64,000 bases of DNA, taken from Hydnum rufescens UP504. Taxonomy: Eukaryota > Basidiomycota > Agaricomycetes > Cantharellales > Hydnaceae. Position 1 is the first letter of the stretch; every line of letters begins with the position of its first letter. Shown here piece by piece: positions 11,435 to 23,518 of this stretch. A model generated the notes under the pieces. It worked only from the letters and a program-made list of their open reading frames with translations. It was not told the DNA's origin and did not search any database. The position numbers were made by a program, and so were the translations under genes. Location of the stretch: contig MU128930.1 in NCBI GenBank assembly GCA_014904985.1, positions 124,001 through 188,000 of the forward strand. The letters run 5' to 3'.

Positions 11435-13825
11435 ATGGAACAAGATGCTAAGAGACCCTCGCCCACTGACGAAAAAGGGTCTGCCAGTTGGGACGATTCC
11501 ACTTCAGTGGAAGTCGTCAACTATGATGAGGGTGTAGACGTAGCTGTCGACCTTGTCGCTGGTCAACATGCTGATGATGCCCCGCTGGACCCCGCTGAGG
11601 CCCGAAGGATTCGCCAAAAGATAGACTGGCACCTCTTGCCCCTCCTCTTCCTGCTCTACACTGGTGAGATAGTATGCAGTAACGTGTTTATCGCCCAGTG
11701 CTAAGTTGCAACTGCGTCCTCCATAGTCCAAGGCATTGATAAGTGAGATGGCCTCTGAATCTGTGCGGATGATCGCCTGTCGACTGATCCCGTGCCGCAC
11801 CTAGAGGAACGCTAGGATCTTCGGCAATCCTAGGCATCAGGAAAGATAACCATCTAAGCTCTGCAGAATATAACAATCTTGGCTCTGCATTTTATATTGG
11901 CTATATCGTCTTTGAGTACCCTCATCAGCTTGCGCTTCAATATCTCCCTGTCGCTCGGTGGCTGACGTTCAATATCCTCCTTTGGTTTGTTGTCCACTTC
12001 TTCCCCCTGATCCTACGTATTCATCATCCCTCCCTTAGGGCTTTATTTGTGGGCTTGCATGCTACTGCCTCAAACTATGGCGGACTTTGTTCGTGCGCCC
12101 GGCCCAAACCTGCAAACTCCAAACTAACTGTCTTCCTCCGTTCAGTTGGCCTCCGATTCCTCCTGGGTGCCACGGAAGGATGCGTCACTGCATGTAGGAT
12201 TGTCATTTATCAAATCTCTATCTATGTTTCTGACATGTATACAGCCGTAATGTTGGTATGTAGCATGTTCTACAATCGAACTGAAATTGGGGAACGGATC
12301 GGGTGGTATGTATCCCGAATCCTTGATAAGTTCAGATCCAGGCACCTTTGACACTCGTTTTTAGGACTTTCCAATGCAACGGCCTCGCATTAATTATCTC
12401 CTCCTTCATTTCGTTTGGGGTGTACCATGCGGATCCAAAGCATCATCCCAATCAATGGCAATGGCTCATGATCATCACCTCCTTGATGACCTTTGTCGTA
12501 TTTCTGTTGTTTTTATGGCGCTTCCCCAATAATCCAACCACTGCTCCTTTCCTTACACCGGATGAGCGGATTTCCGCTGTCAAAAGGGTTCAAAGCAACC
12601 AAAATGGTATCGAGACCAAAACTTGGAAAAAACATCAGTGCGTCAACCTGCGAAGAACGTGGTGAATGTGACTCTGACTTTTATGTCCAAGATTCTTGGA
12701 GACACTGTGGGATCCAAAGACTTGGTTGTTCTTTTTATTTGCAGCCATTTCCAATTTGCAGAATGGCATCGGTATTCAATATGCCATCATCATCAAAGGT
12801 TTCGGATTCTCAACGTGGCAGACTACTCTCCTCTCTATCCCATCTGGTGCTGTGGTGGGTGTTATCGTCGCGTGCGCCCCTACAATACCCCGGTGCTCAC
12901 CCGTTTTCTTTTCTCAGCAAATTATTTCCGTCACGACTGGTGGTTTATTATTGCGCCGCTTCCCGAACTCTCGGTCATGGATTGCAATTGGGGCATTTGT
13001 CCCGTCGGTCATCGGTGCAATTCTTCTAATGACATTGCCGATTCACAATAAAGTGAGTGTACCTGGGCGCTTCTTGCACTTCTAGACCTTCGTACTAAGA
13101 GCTCAAACTCACCGGGTATCCTTCTGTACTTTAGTCTGGGCTCCTGGTGTCCTACTATGTTCTAAGTGCGTCTAAGCGATTCTCTCGTTGACGTCTTCCC
13201 CCTTAATCCGTCTTCTGTCCCACAGATCTTGGAGGTACGCCCGGGTTTGTCATGATGTTATCCTGGGTTACGTCGGCCACCGCCGGTCACACCAAAGTAA
13301 GCCCCCCGTCAACGTCTGCAAGTGCTAAAACTGAGGTCAATATCGGGAACAGAAACTCGCGACGAATGGTATCTTCCTAATTGGCTACGCTCTGGGTGCG
13401 CCTCTTTCCCTTATTGGCGCTACCATAACCATTCGGCTTACTCAACGGTTTTGCAGGCCAAATATGCTGCACCCAGTTCTGGAAGTCTCAGTACGCGCCC
13501 CGAGACATGGTGCCATGGTCTATCAATCTTGCCTCGTATGTGGGTGACTGGATCTTGATCCTGGCCCTCCGAGTATACCTTCAGCGGGAGAATAAGCGGC
13601 GGGATGCAATCCAGGCTGCTTCGGGAAAGTCCGACAATGAATTTGGATACGTGGAGAGGACAGACGCTGATGGGCAGGTTATTCGTCAAAGGGTTGAAAA
13701 AGCCCTTTTGGACATCACAGTGATTTTTCTCTCTCGTATTTACCTGTGTATCGGGTCCGTTGACTGACGAGCCGTCTTATTTATTCTAGGATCGAGAAAA
13801 TATGTCGTTCCGCTATGTCCTGTGA
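11435..13825 (+). CDS. MFS transporter, allantoate permease (Dal5) type
   Basis: A complete, intron-rich gene from MEQDAKRPSP to the end DRENMSFRYVL. Exon joins restore the anion:cation symporter family pattern: IRQKIDWHLLPLLFLLYT (TM1), a 16-base exon 11727-11742, TLGSSAILGIRKDNHLS, a YIGYIVFEYPHQLALQYLP membrane segment, RFLLGATEGCV, ISSFISFGVYH, LWRFPNNP with the family motif APFLTPDERISAV, ETLWDPKTWLFFLF, a RRFPNSRSW loop, MMLSWVTSATAGHTK and FWKSQYAPRDMVPW. It has about twelve membrane helices and cytoplasmic ends, and probably imports small organic anions such as allantoate, ureidosuccinate or vitamins. The exact substrate cannot be read from sequence. No stop or frame break was found, in contrast with several neighbours. 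It stands alone between RPN3 and the unknown gene at 15060. Confidence 0.85.
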
Positions 13826-15059
13826 TGGACCGTGGGATACTGCTCGTTTGGGATCTATTGTGTTTGAATCGTTCTGTTGTTATGTCGCTGCTGTCGCTTA
13901 GTTTCAGGGGTGTCCCTATTGTCGGTCGCACTGCACTTATGTGATGTAAGTAATATTAAAAGCTGGATTTAGGTGAACCGCGAGCGCCTGCCATGCAGTT
14001 TATAGTAAAAGCGGGTAGAACATAGTGACGGCACTTCGATTGGAAATACCGTAAACTTCGGCGTTTTCAGAAGGGGCCTTATCAGATCGCCTGCGGCTAC
14101 CGAACACAGCTCGTGCGGAATCAGGGCATATATTCATGCACATCTGGCCCACCCATCCAGCTCCAGCGCACATCGTATATCCATTTACATTATGTAAGAC
14201 AGGGGTGGTCGGATGTCCTGAGAAGGCTCACATGGCGATAGGTTCCAGAGGAACTTCTGCCACAGCAAGATGCCTAGGATATCATCCTGGTGTGAATGGG
14301 AGCTGCTCTTAGATCTATAATGTTTCGAGTGTCAGCATGTAGGATGAACCAAATTCTACCTATCGGCGAGGCAGCCAGGAACACAATTCCACACGCGCAC
14401 TCTTCCCGGATGAGAGTCTGGTGCCCCGATGCTGGGGTGGGAATAGATGCCTTGACCCAATTTATCAAATGGATTGCAAAGACTCGCCCGAAGTGTGATG
14501 GCCGCCTTGATTCAGATTTCCAAAGTGTTCTGTATTTCCGGTGCGCTGCCTTCTTTGGTAGGTGGTAGTTTTTTTGTACGTAAATTGTGGTGAGGCGCCC
14601 ACGGATAGAGAGAAAAAAAGTCTCTTGGCCTGACCTCCAGATTCGCTCCTAGCCCGTCCCATCCAGGCCACAAAGCACCACAAGGATGAAAGCGGCAGAA
14701 ATCAAACTTGAAGAGTTGAAGACAGGCGCCTAAGCCAGGCAGTTTTTCATCATAACCATTTCTCAGGAACGGAACTGCAGCGGAACGCTCCCTCTCTCTT
14801 CTTTGTGTTATGTTGGGGCAGTATTGTACATGTCGCGGAATATTCCGAGCGGCAGGTTCTATAACAGGTCAGAACGTGTTGGTTGACGCCTCGAGTCAAA
14901 CTGCATCTACGCCCAAGCAAGAAGCATCAATCCAAGGACTTTGTTCTGTCCCATCCATCCAGTTTAATAGGAGGAAATAGTGTGAGTACTTCGAGTTCAT
15001 CTGGTCGTCTGGTGGTGACTTAGTTGCGACGCCGCCCTCACCGCCCCGCGGTAGCCACC
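13826..15059. other. Gene-poor spacer, about 1.2 kb
   Basis: Only short unrelated reading frames are present on both strands. No repeats, RNA genes or domain-like protein matches are recognised. The right end should contain the promoter of the gene starting at 15060. Confidence 0.4.
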
Positions 15060-18000
15060 ATGCATCTGCCCTTACCCTCCATCCCTTCCGTTCCCGCCGA
15101 ACCCAAGAAGAAGGACCCTCAGAATGCTGGCGACGATAAGACTGGCTCTCGTACCTCTGTGGAAAGTCCCCAGTATACGGTCGTCGCTGATTCTGATCAG
15201 GCTGCACCGATAAAAGTGCATGAGACAGAATTACTTATGAAGGAGTTGGAATCGATCCGCTCTCTTGTGGTGTCACTCCATCACGTCCAGTTGACCATGC
15301 GCCAAGAAAATTTGGACACTCGGGAGCTGCTCATACAGCGGATGTCTGCAATAACAGAAGATGTGCAAGCGATTAAGAGTAAGCAGGCGGCCATGGCCCC
15401 GTCTTCTGGCATGGAACCGTGTGCTCTCAAAGCGGAAAAAACAAACGAAAGACATGACGCTTGCGATGCACGAGGTAGGTCAACATCTACGTTTCTGTAG
15501 CCTGGAAGATATTGGACTATATACGTCAACATGCTTACTGTGCTTCTCTTCTGTAGCAGATTTAGTTTCCAATTACCTTCGTGGGATGGATGAAGCTTCC
15601 CGAGTCTCGTCGCCTATATCCTATCGTGGAGACTGTAGGACTGCTAACACCTTTGACGCATTGCAACCCGTCGTACTCGGGCATGCTATGGATTCTCTAT
15701 CGAAGATGACGAGCCCATTTTTGGAACATTGCATGGCCTCAGACCTGCTGTTTGGAGACGCATGGCCGTTAATCAAGCCTGCAGCAAGATTCAAAACCGA
15801 GTCATTCCAAGAACGGCAAGTCAGATTCCATAATGACACCCAAGGTCGCGCTGCTCAGGATAGCCTCAAATCTGTTGCGTATGGATACCCGTCACTTACC
15901 GAGGTCAGCCTGGGTTCCATCCGAAGTCCAGAGTCCTCAGTTCTATTTTGCTAATATGCCCTTTCAAGACTTCTGGTGCCCCAGATGGAATATCTGCTGG
16001 TGTCTCTAAACCACAACTCAACATTGGTGTGCCCCCCTTAGTCCTCAATGCGATCACTTCGACTCTCCTCAGGATCAAATACACTCTCTACGATCACGCT
16101 CACCACCACAGTCTTCCTGTCCACCAAGTTCCTTGCGCTCGCCTCCCTCTTCTCCGTCCATCCCAGCAGCGCCTTTCTGTTCGTGGTCAGTGCGATCTAC
16201 CCCTCCGGGCGTTAACGACATGCCGGATTGCCGTAAACCGTTTCTTCTTCGTCCTATTCCTCGAAACCCCTCTCGTGGTCGCGCTCCCACTCGAGGCGGT
16301 TCGATTGCAAACACTCGTTCCCGTTCCCGTTCTCGTCACAGCGCTAAGCAGCGATCCCCCGGGGTTACATTCTATCGTCCAAAGGCACTACCATCCACCA
16401 ATCAAGGCACTGGTTCGGATGTAATGCCGCAACTGCTTAGTGCTGCCCTTGCTGCACAACGTTCTCAGTGTGGCGGAGCGGTATGCATTGGTCCACCCCC
16501 AGTGTCAGATCGTTGTTACTCTCGATCAAGGTCAACGTCCAGGTCTCGATCCGGGGAATCTTATCGGATGCGAATGCGCAATTTGTATCCTGTGGGGTCG
16601 CCGGATCGGTCATCGCGAATGGGTTCTGTTATCACAAAGAATACTCAAACCGACGCTGGTCTGCATCTCTTTTCTCCAAGGTCATGCAGGACCCAGTCAC
16701 CTGCTCACCGTGGCCATTCCCCGCGTTTCGGTACGTATCTCGATCACAATAGGAAGCTCCCGGCTCATCTTTCATGTGGTGCAGTGAGGGCCAGATCTTC
16801 GTCGCGGGGTTCAAGTCGTAGATCTGTTTCATCGTGCGGGGCCCGCTTGTTGCCCGTGGATCATCTGAGGACTCCTCTAAATGCATCTTTACGCAGCGCA
16901 TCGGTCCCGACGAGGAGGTCTCTAATCGAATCATCCTCTCTCATCACCAGAAGGTCGCTAACACCGTCGACCTTTCGCTCAGCATCCCCCACCGCAGATT
17001 CTCCTATGACGCCCCCACGAATGGGTTTATCTTCTTACCCTTTGAATCCACCTGGCTCCGAGCACGGACAGCAATGCTCGCCCGGATTGTCGCTGGATGG
17101 TGGGGAATCACCTCGTCGTGTCTTCGACAGCCCACTTGGCCTGGACCCAATTTCGCTCCTCGCTCCAACATACAATCAGATAGACATCAGTCCCAGCCGA
17201 ATGCCTCGCGCCTCATTCCCCTCGAAACAGACTGGACCATTGGATAGTGAGTCCCATAGTGTTCCCTAGTGATGTAAATATTGTCACTGAACGCGTTGCG
17301 GATCGATCGCTTTCTCCACGCCAGATGTGTCTTTTCCATTAGACGGCCCTGCCACCATTTCTAAAAATAGTCTGGGTCTACTTCCTAGTGGAGAGGAAGG
17401 TATGTTTTGATTGTTTACGCCTTACTGTGGTTCGTTCATCGACCTTATACTTAGATCCATTGAGACACTCCGACTCAGCTATGAGGGGTCTCTTCACGAG
17501 GATGCAGTCCCAGATCAACGATCTCACAAAAGAAGTTTCCGACTTGAGGAACACGCATCGTCGATCCACTCCATCTACTGCGTCAGTATCGGGCTCTACG
17601 ATTGGCATTATTCCGCCTACGCCATACATTGCCCCGTTCCCTACGCTCCCGCCGCCGGTTGCCACTCTGGAGATCCCCCATCCCCCACCAATACAGTCTA
17701 CCAGTCCAATCCCTCCTCCTCCTCCCTCCTGTATCATACGGCGGCTTTTCGTACTCTGGTGCTCCTTTGCAACCAAGCACGACGACTCCAGCACAGCCTC
17801 ATCCCGCTGCTTCGTTTGACCGCAGCGTTCCATTCTCAGGCAGGGCGCTGAAGCTAGGTGCTGATGCACCCCCAATCACTGCTTCGATCGGAGGCCCCGC
17901 AGCCACATCCACGTTCGGCCCCATCATTCCCTCAGATCCTAATGTCATTTATTCGAATCTGCCTACGAGCATTCCCCACTTCAAGCCTGCATATGCGCCT

Positions 18001-18264
18001 CTGGATTTGAACAGGCCCGATCCCTCTGTGCGGTCTCGACATCTCCCCAGTAGTCGCTACTTCGGACACAATTTCGATTCTCCTAGGATTCCCTATGCCC
18101 CCAACACGTCCCATCCCAGGTTCTCCACTTCAGGATTAAATATGCCTCAGATGACACCTGACCTTCTGCCCCCATGGTTTCCCATACTTCCGTCTACTGG
18201 ACCTCCAGTTGGCAGGGACCTTCGAACCCTTCAGACACAGAGTAGTTGTATGGTCAGCCGATGA
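15060..18264 (+). CDS. Uncharacterised low-complexity, Arg/Ser-rich protein
   Basis: Starts with MHLPLPSIPS and runs through at least five exons with GT-AG introns (for example 15475-15556). Residues about 60-125 form a predicted coiled coil (HETELLMKELESIRSL, LLIQRMSAITEDVQAIKSKQ). A middle exon (about 16070-17250) is rich in Arg-Ser pairs (SRSRSTSRSRSGESYR). Around 17480-17540 a second short coiled coil appears (MQSQINDLTKEVSDLR). The tail is Pro-rich and ends NLPTSIPHFKPAY...CMVSR. I recognise no catalytic domain. An RNA-binding, nuclear or scaffold role would be a guess. The junction across 15950-16070 is uncertain, and a one-base frame change lies in a CCT-repeat tract at about 17715-17735, after which the downstream frame reads naturally again. 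It could be two genes. Confidence 0.45.
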
Positions 18265-19246
18265 TGTATCCCGACATTCACCCAACACCCACTAGTCTCC
18301 GTCGCCCCGTCAACTGATTCCATAGAATACGATCTGGATCTGGATATCTCGAGTCAGCTACTGTCTCCATATGGCCTGTTCACCGCGTTCTATAGCTGTC
18401 CCTGCACCTTCTGAAGCCCACCCCCCCCCTCAGTGTGAGCGTAGTGTACCACCAATGATTTCGCCCAGGTTTCTTTCTCTTCGTGTACAAATCGCTGTCC
18501 ATACGTGTGTCCTCGTGGTTTGCGTAGATATCGTCACGGCATTCGATGTCAACGTCGTGCAGTGTAACTGAACAAATGTCACCCACTATTACTATATCTG
18601 ACGCGCCAATCGTCTAAATTCAACCGTTATGTCGCAGAGGGTGCCACGGGCGGCGCCGCGGTGGCAGCACTCGTTGCAGTAGTGGGGGGGGGCACCATTG
18701 GGCGGCCCGTGTGAGCCACTTGGAAACCTATATATTGTGTATTGTTGATGATGCAATGGGCACGATGAAGATCATGGGCTTTGACGTTCTTCTATTGCGA
18801 ACTTGCCCAGTGTGGGAGATAGTAGGATGACAGGAACTGTCCAAGGATGCCGTGGGTTTCGTTCTTCGAGACCACGATCCCATACCCCATGGAATGCTAT
18901 CCGCCAACGATCTTAATGCCAGGAAGGATACTTTGCTAGTCCATCAAGCTACCATCCTCTAGAGCAAGCCCGTTCATGGTTAGGATTTGATAATTTTACC
19001 ATAAAAATTGCGGTTTGATTATTTTATAGGTAGGACATCATAGCACATTGAATTTCACCTCAGACATCCCACACTTTATCCACGTAGGTTTCCTTCCTCC
19101 CTGGATTGGAGACGAAAGGCGGTCTCACCGAGACAAAGGGGGGATTATTTATAGATGTTTTCATACCCTGGATTCAATACGGCTACTGCACCCTCCTTGA
19201 CCCGATCACCCCCCATTCTTTCCTTAAACTTCCTCTCCTTTTACTG
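18265..19246. other. Spacer holding a GH47-like relic
   Basis: No intact gene. It contains the short mannosidase-like relic listed separately at 18741-18785, then the promoter region of the GH47 gene. The relic's surroundings have stop codons in all frames. Confidence 0.4.
18741..18785 (+). pseudogene. Possible GH47 mannosidase fragment
   Basis: Fifteen codons read IVDDAMGTMKIMGFD, very close to the conserved GH47 stretch IIDSMSTMKIMGLD in the intact gene 0.85 kb downstream. The match ends exactly where the intact gene has its second intron, and the next bases are GT in both. Flanking bases cannot be read as a mannosidase. It is most simply a remnant of an older tandem copy, but the match is short. 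Confidence 0.4.
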
Positions 19247-21809
19247 ATGCCCTCCCAGGTGTTGTCATTGGCTCTCCTGGTTCTCTCCTCCCTGTCTTCC
19301 AGCGTCGAAGCGGGTAAGATTCAAGCACCAAATCTGAGTTTGCCGTCGGGTGCAGCTGCAAATGCCGCCCGCGTCAAGAGCGCGTTTATATCTGCATTCG
19401 GCGATTATAAGAGGTCAGAGGCTTTCGCGTTTGGTGGCCAGCGCAAAGACGAAGCGTGGGACGCTTGCGTGGTTGACGGTCCCCATGTGATCTAGGTTTG
19501 CCTATGGCCATGATGACCTCGCCCCTTTGTCGACAACTTCCAAAACCCCTTGGGTGGACAGTCGGAATGGGTGGGGATCGACTATTATCGATTCCATGTC
19601 CACTATGAAAATTATGGGACTTGATGTTGGTTCACGCACCTCTCGTCTCCTGGACGCGTTATTCATTGTCGGACGTCTACAGACACTCTTTTCTGAATCT
19701 GTCGCTTACGCGGCGACAATTAACTTCAATGTCAGCAAAACACCTGACCGCGTTAAGTGAGTCGATTGTTCATTTCAACTCAAAAGCTGATCTGACGCCT
19801 TAATACGCCCAGTTTCGTGAGTACCCGCTCGCCTTATCTTCCTTTATCACGCGTCATGACGATGTAAACCCAAGTTCGAGACGACCATTCGATATCTCGG
19901 TGGCCTGCTCGCCTCCTATGAATTAAACGGCAAGAAGGATCAAGCTCTTCTGGACCAGGCTATCCGGCTCGGCGATAAGCTGTCTTTCGCATGGGTTGGC
20001 GACAACGATCTTCCGTATAATTCTCTTGATTTTAATACCAACACCCCAGACGTTGCAACTGTACGTTTCTCCTTGGGATCTTTTCCCGTTCTCAATTAAC
20101 CATTATCTGTTCGCGCATTTATGGATACAGAGTAATATTGCGAGTGTCGGTAGCTCGAGCTTGGAATTCGGAAAATTGAGCGAATTGTCTGGAAACCCCA
20201 AATACAGAAACTTAGTGGAGAAGACCATAAGGAAGGTTGCCACGAATGTAGGTTTCAATCATCATCTCATGCAATGGTTAATGAACGTTTGCCATCACAG
20301 CCTGCCCCTCTTCCTGGACTCGCGGCACAAGGTGTCGATCCCGCAGACGGTTCTCCCATTGGTGACTACATTGTTCGTCGTCTTCTGGTTTTCTCGTTAG
20401 TTTAAAGGGCTTATACTGTATATATTAGACTTGGGGGGAGCCTCCGACTCGTACTTCGAATATCTCCTCAAATACGGCCGTCTCACGAACAATGCAGACC
20501 CACTTTGGATAGAAACCTGGAAGGCAGCCGTGGACTCGTCGATTCGTTACCTCGCTAAGACTTCGAGTGTCGGCGGTCATCTCTACCTCACGGATTACAC
20601 TCGGAAGCAAAATGTCTATGTGGGTTCACACCTGGAATGCTTCCATGGTATGTCTTCTTCTTGAGCATGAGAGCTGCCGAATAAGATGAACGATGCAGGT
20701 GGGAACTGGATAATGGGTGGAAAGCTGCTAGACAACCAGACCATTGTGGACTACGGTTTGAAGCTCGTTGACGCGTGCATTAATACTTATCAAAGCACTG
20801 TGTAAGTTCTTTATTTGAAGTTTAACACTGTCGACTGATCTGAGGCACGGATAGGACTGGCATTGGCCCGGAAGTATTTGCCTACATCGGCTCAGATGGT
20901 GGAAACTACACTGGGGGTCCTCGTCCATCACCTTCCGACATGGATTTCTACAACCAACACGGCTTTTATGTCTATAATGGGTGAGTCACTGATTCATCGC
21001 TTTAATCCAGATGTCCCATCTTACGACGACTCGAATACTGTAGATATTCGTATTACGACTTGCGACCCGAAGTTCTCGAGGTGAGTGTCTAGTGATCATT
21101 CTGACCCTCTCTCGTATATATATGTATTCTAATTTTGCAGAGCAATTTCTATGCGTGGCGCGCCACCGGAGATGTCAAGTATCAGAACAATGCCGCCACT
21201 GCATTGACTAACATTCTCAAGAATTGTAAAGCACCTGCGGCCTATGCCCCTATCCAGGATGTCACCAAGCTTAACTCTGTGGGCGACATTTTAGTTCGTG
21301 GGCCACGGCCTGTCATGCTGATATGGCTGTGCTTCATAGGGCTTCTTTGACGATACTGAGTCATTTTTTTTTGCCGAGGTCATGAAGTACCTGTGAGTCC
21401 TGCCCTTTGATCTTGGAATTCGTGCATCCCTTGAAGGGTGTACCTTTTTTTTTTAGATATCTTACTTTTGACGATCCCAAACATATTTCTCTGGACGAAT
21501 GGGTGTTTAATACCGAAGGTGCTCAATGGCAGTTGTCATGACATCAATCCTTCTGACCGACTGATGGATTTCTCTACAGCCCAGCCACTGCGCGCCCCAG
21601 CTGAATTGTCCACGTATGGGTTATACAGTGCGAGCCGAACCTCGAATATCGCTTTCCAGCCAAATTCGGGTGCAATAGCCATGATCAGTCCCTCACCGAT
21701 TCTTCCGAAGCAACTTGTTGATGTCGTCAAAGATGCGGTGGAAGGGCTGCAGATTTCCCTGGGCGTGACGGGGAGTATTGGAAAATTGCTTGGATTTAAT
21801 AACCCTTGA
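19247..21809 (+). CDS. Secreted class I alpha-1,2-mannosidase (GH47)
   Basis: An ATG at 19247 starts a signal peptide (MPSQVLSLALLVLSSLSSSVEA), followed by the GH47 catalytic domain. Recognised blocks include YKRFAYGHDDLAPLST, NGWGSTIIDSMSTMKIMGL, FETTIRYLGGLLASYEL, ASVGSSSLEFGKLSELSGNP, WGGASDSYFEYLLKYGRL, SHLECFHGGNWIMGG, EVFAYIGSDG, YDLRPEVLESNFYAWRATGD, FFDDTESFFFAEVMKYLYLTF and LDEWVFNTEA. The enzyme trims mannose from N-glycans; with a signal peptide and no obvious N-terminal anchor it may be secreted or lumenal. About twelve introns all join in phase, including a 4-base exon at 19813-19816. The C-terminus continues some 70 residues beyond the usual end. No frame break was found. Confidence 0.88.
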
Positions 21810-23518
21810 GTGATGTGGTCTATCTGACCGTTGGGGGCTTCATGTTGCGCAAGCTTTGGCATCCGATGATTCCGTGCGCTTTATTTGTGTGGTCTCTGCA
21901 TTGTCGTCACCATATTTCATATTATCTGAGATGTAGTCGTAGCCTTATGTCGGCTCTATCAGAATCTTGCCCAGTCGAGCGGCGGTTGTCTTTCTGCTCG
22001 ACTGTTGCTTGTAAACCTAACCCTGACATTCTCTGTCGGGAAACACAACTACTTATTGTCAGGCTAGCGAGTTTGTATCCATTCGCTCGTCGGCAAACAC
22101 TTGTCTCTACTGGCGTGGTTGTGAGAGAGATTGCGAAGCAATTGCTTCGCCGATCTCGGTGCGTGAGGGCAGCAGATATGACCGTGCACGGGTGGGTGGG
22201 ATTTTCTGCCACTCTCACAACTAAGCCAGTAGACAAAATGAAGGTGGTGGTGGAAAGAAGCTGCCTAGAGTCTCCTCTCCCGGACAGCGCGAATGTCCCA
22301 GCCGACAAGACGCGACGACGGCCGGAAGCAAACGGATGCTTGCCGATTCGGCTACTTCTACATTTCGCTAGCCCCTCCTCTGCTCGTCGTCGTGCCTTTG
22401 GAAAGAGGATTGTAATTGTCAGATTAAGAACCTCTCTAAATGAATGGAAATTCATTTATGTAAGCTTCGTTATCGGGAAGTGCCGCGCTTTGCCACTTCA
22501 CGTATCTAGCTCTTATGACTTCTTAGAGTCAAACCATAAGCATGCTGGTTTGCTCAAAGAGGGAATGATTCTTGCGTACTTCTCCCTCGGATCGCATGGA
22601 TGTGAATAGAGCCGTGGTCTTCCGATATCTCCTTGGGGATACATTGGAATGAGGGACTTTGTCGACGGTCCGGTGAATCCAACTCGTATATCACTGTCGA
22701 CGTGCCCTTACGCTTATCCTGTTCAATAAAATGCAGGAAACGTACGTAGTGAGCGCTTATAGTCCCCACGCGATCCCGAAAAACCGAGTATCGATTCAGC
22801 AGGGCGTTACTGTAAGAGAAATAACCATTTGATTGCTGTGGTTAAATGACCGCCGGAATGTGCACCATCGGTTCGTTGCTTCCCATCGTGGTTACATCAA
22901 ATTTACCTTCGCTTCGAAGTAGGTGGACACGTTCTAAGCTTTTTCCGGCGAGACCTGCTACGGGGCGCGCAGGGACACAGTGTTGAAATCCCTGCCAAAC
23001 CAATCCATGGCGATTTGCTCAGTTGAAGGCTTGTCCAAATGGGTGACCGCCCCCCCTTTATTCATTTCGCGAAATTTGGGGCATCTGTTATATTTTAGCA
23101 CAAATCTCTCATCGCATCCAGGGGGTCCATCGATCAGCCATCGGCTAACTTTGGAAGTTTTCGGGGTTCGGTGTCACGCGTGACGACTCTTTTTATAGTC
23201 CGCCCTTGCCGCCCTCTCTCTTCAAAAAGAAAAAACTCTCAAGTTGGCGAACCTTAAGATTTTTCGCGTTGGCCTGTGCTCCGTCGATCCTACCAGGACG
23301 ACTAGCACACACGGTCGTGCTTCTGCTCTCTGGTTCTCTTTCTTCCGTGCATTTTGCCGAATGCTATTGGGCTAACCCCTCATGTTTTAGCTGGTCTTGC
23401 TATTGCCCAACGTTCCTCAGTCCACCTTCGTCTCTTCCATAAATTAAATGGGATAGTGAGCATTACACTCCTCCGATTTCATCACTATCATGCTCATTAA
23501 TACCATCAGAATTTCATC
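21810..23518. other. Gene-poor spacer, about 1.7 kb
   Basis: Open frames on both strands at 21806-22609 overlap each other and look like chance. The main structure is the nested inverted repeat at 22101-22236. No transposase or other protein family is recognised. The right end should hold the Mg-ATPase promoter. Confidence 0.4.
22101..22236. repeat. Nested inverted repeat (hairpin or MITE-like)
   Basis: An outer arm at 22101-22127 (TTGTCTCTACTGGCGTGGTT plus GTGAGAG) is matched, with a few mismatches, by the reverse complement of 22212-22236. Inside lies a perfect 18-base palindrome GCGAAGCAATTGCTTCGC at 22133-22150. Such a nested layout suits a miniature inverted-repeat element or a transcribed hairpin. 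No flanking target duplication was identified. Confidence 0.45.

Noticed and set aside
15060..18264. Idea that the Pro/Ser-rich gene is a retrotransposon Gag
   Set aside because: No zinc knuckle, protease, reverse transcriptase or long terminal repeats were found nearby, and it has several ordinary introns.
21806..22609. Long open frame on the plus strand and an overlapping 177-codon frame on the minus strand
   Set aside because: Both cover the inverted-repeat region, have no recognisable domains, and show composition typical of chance frames.
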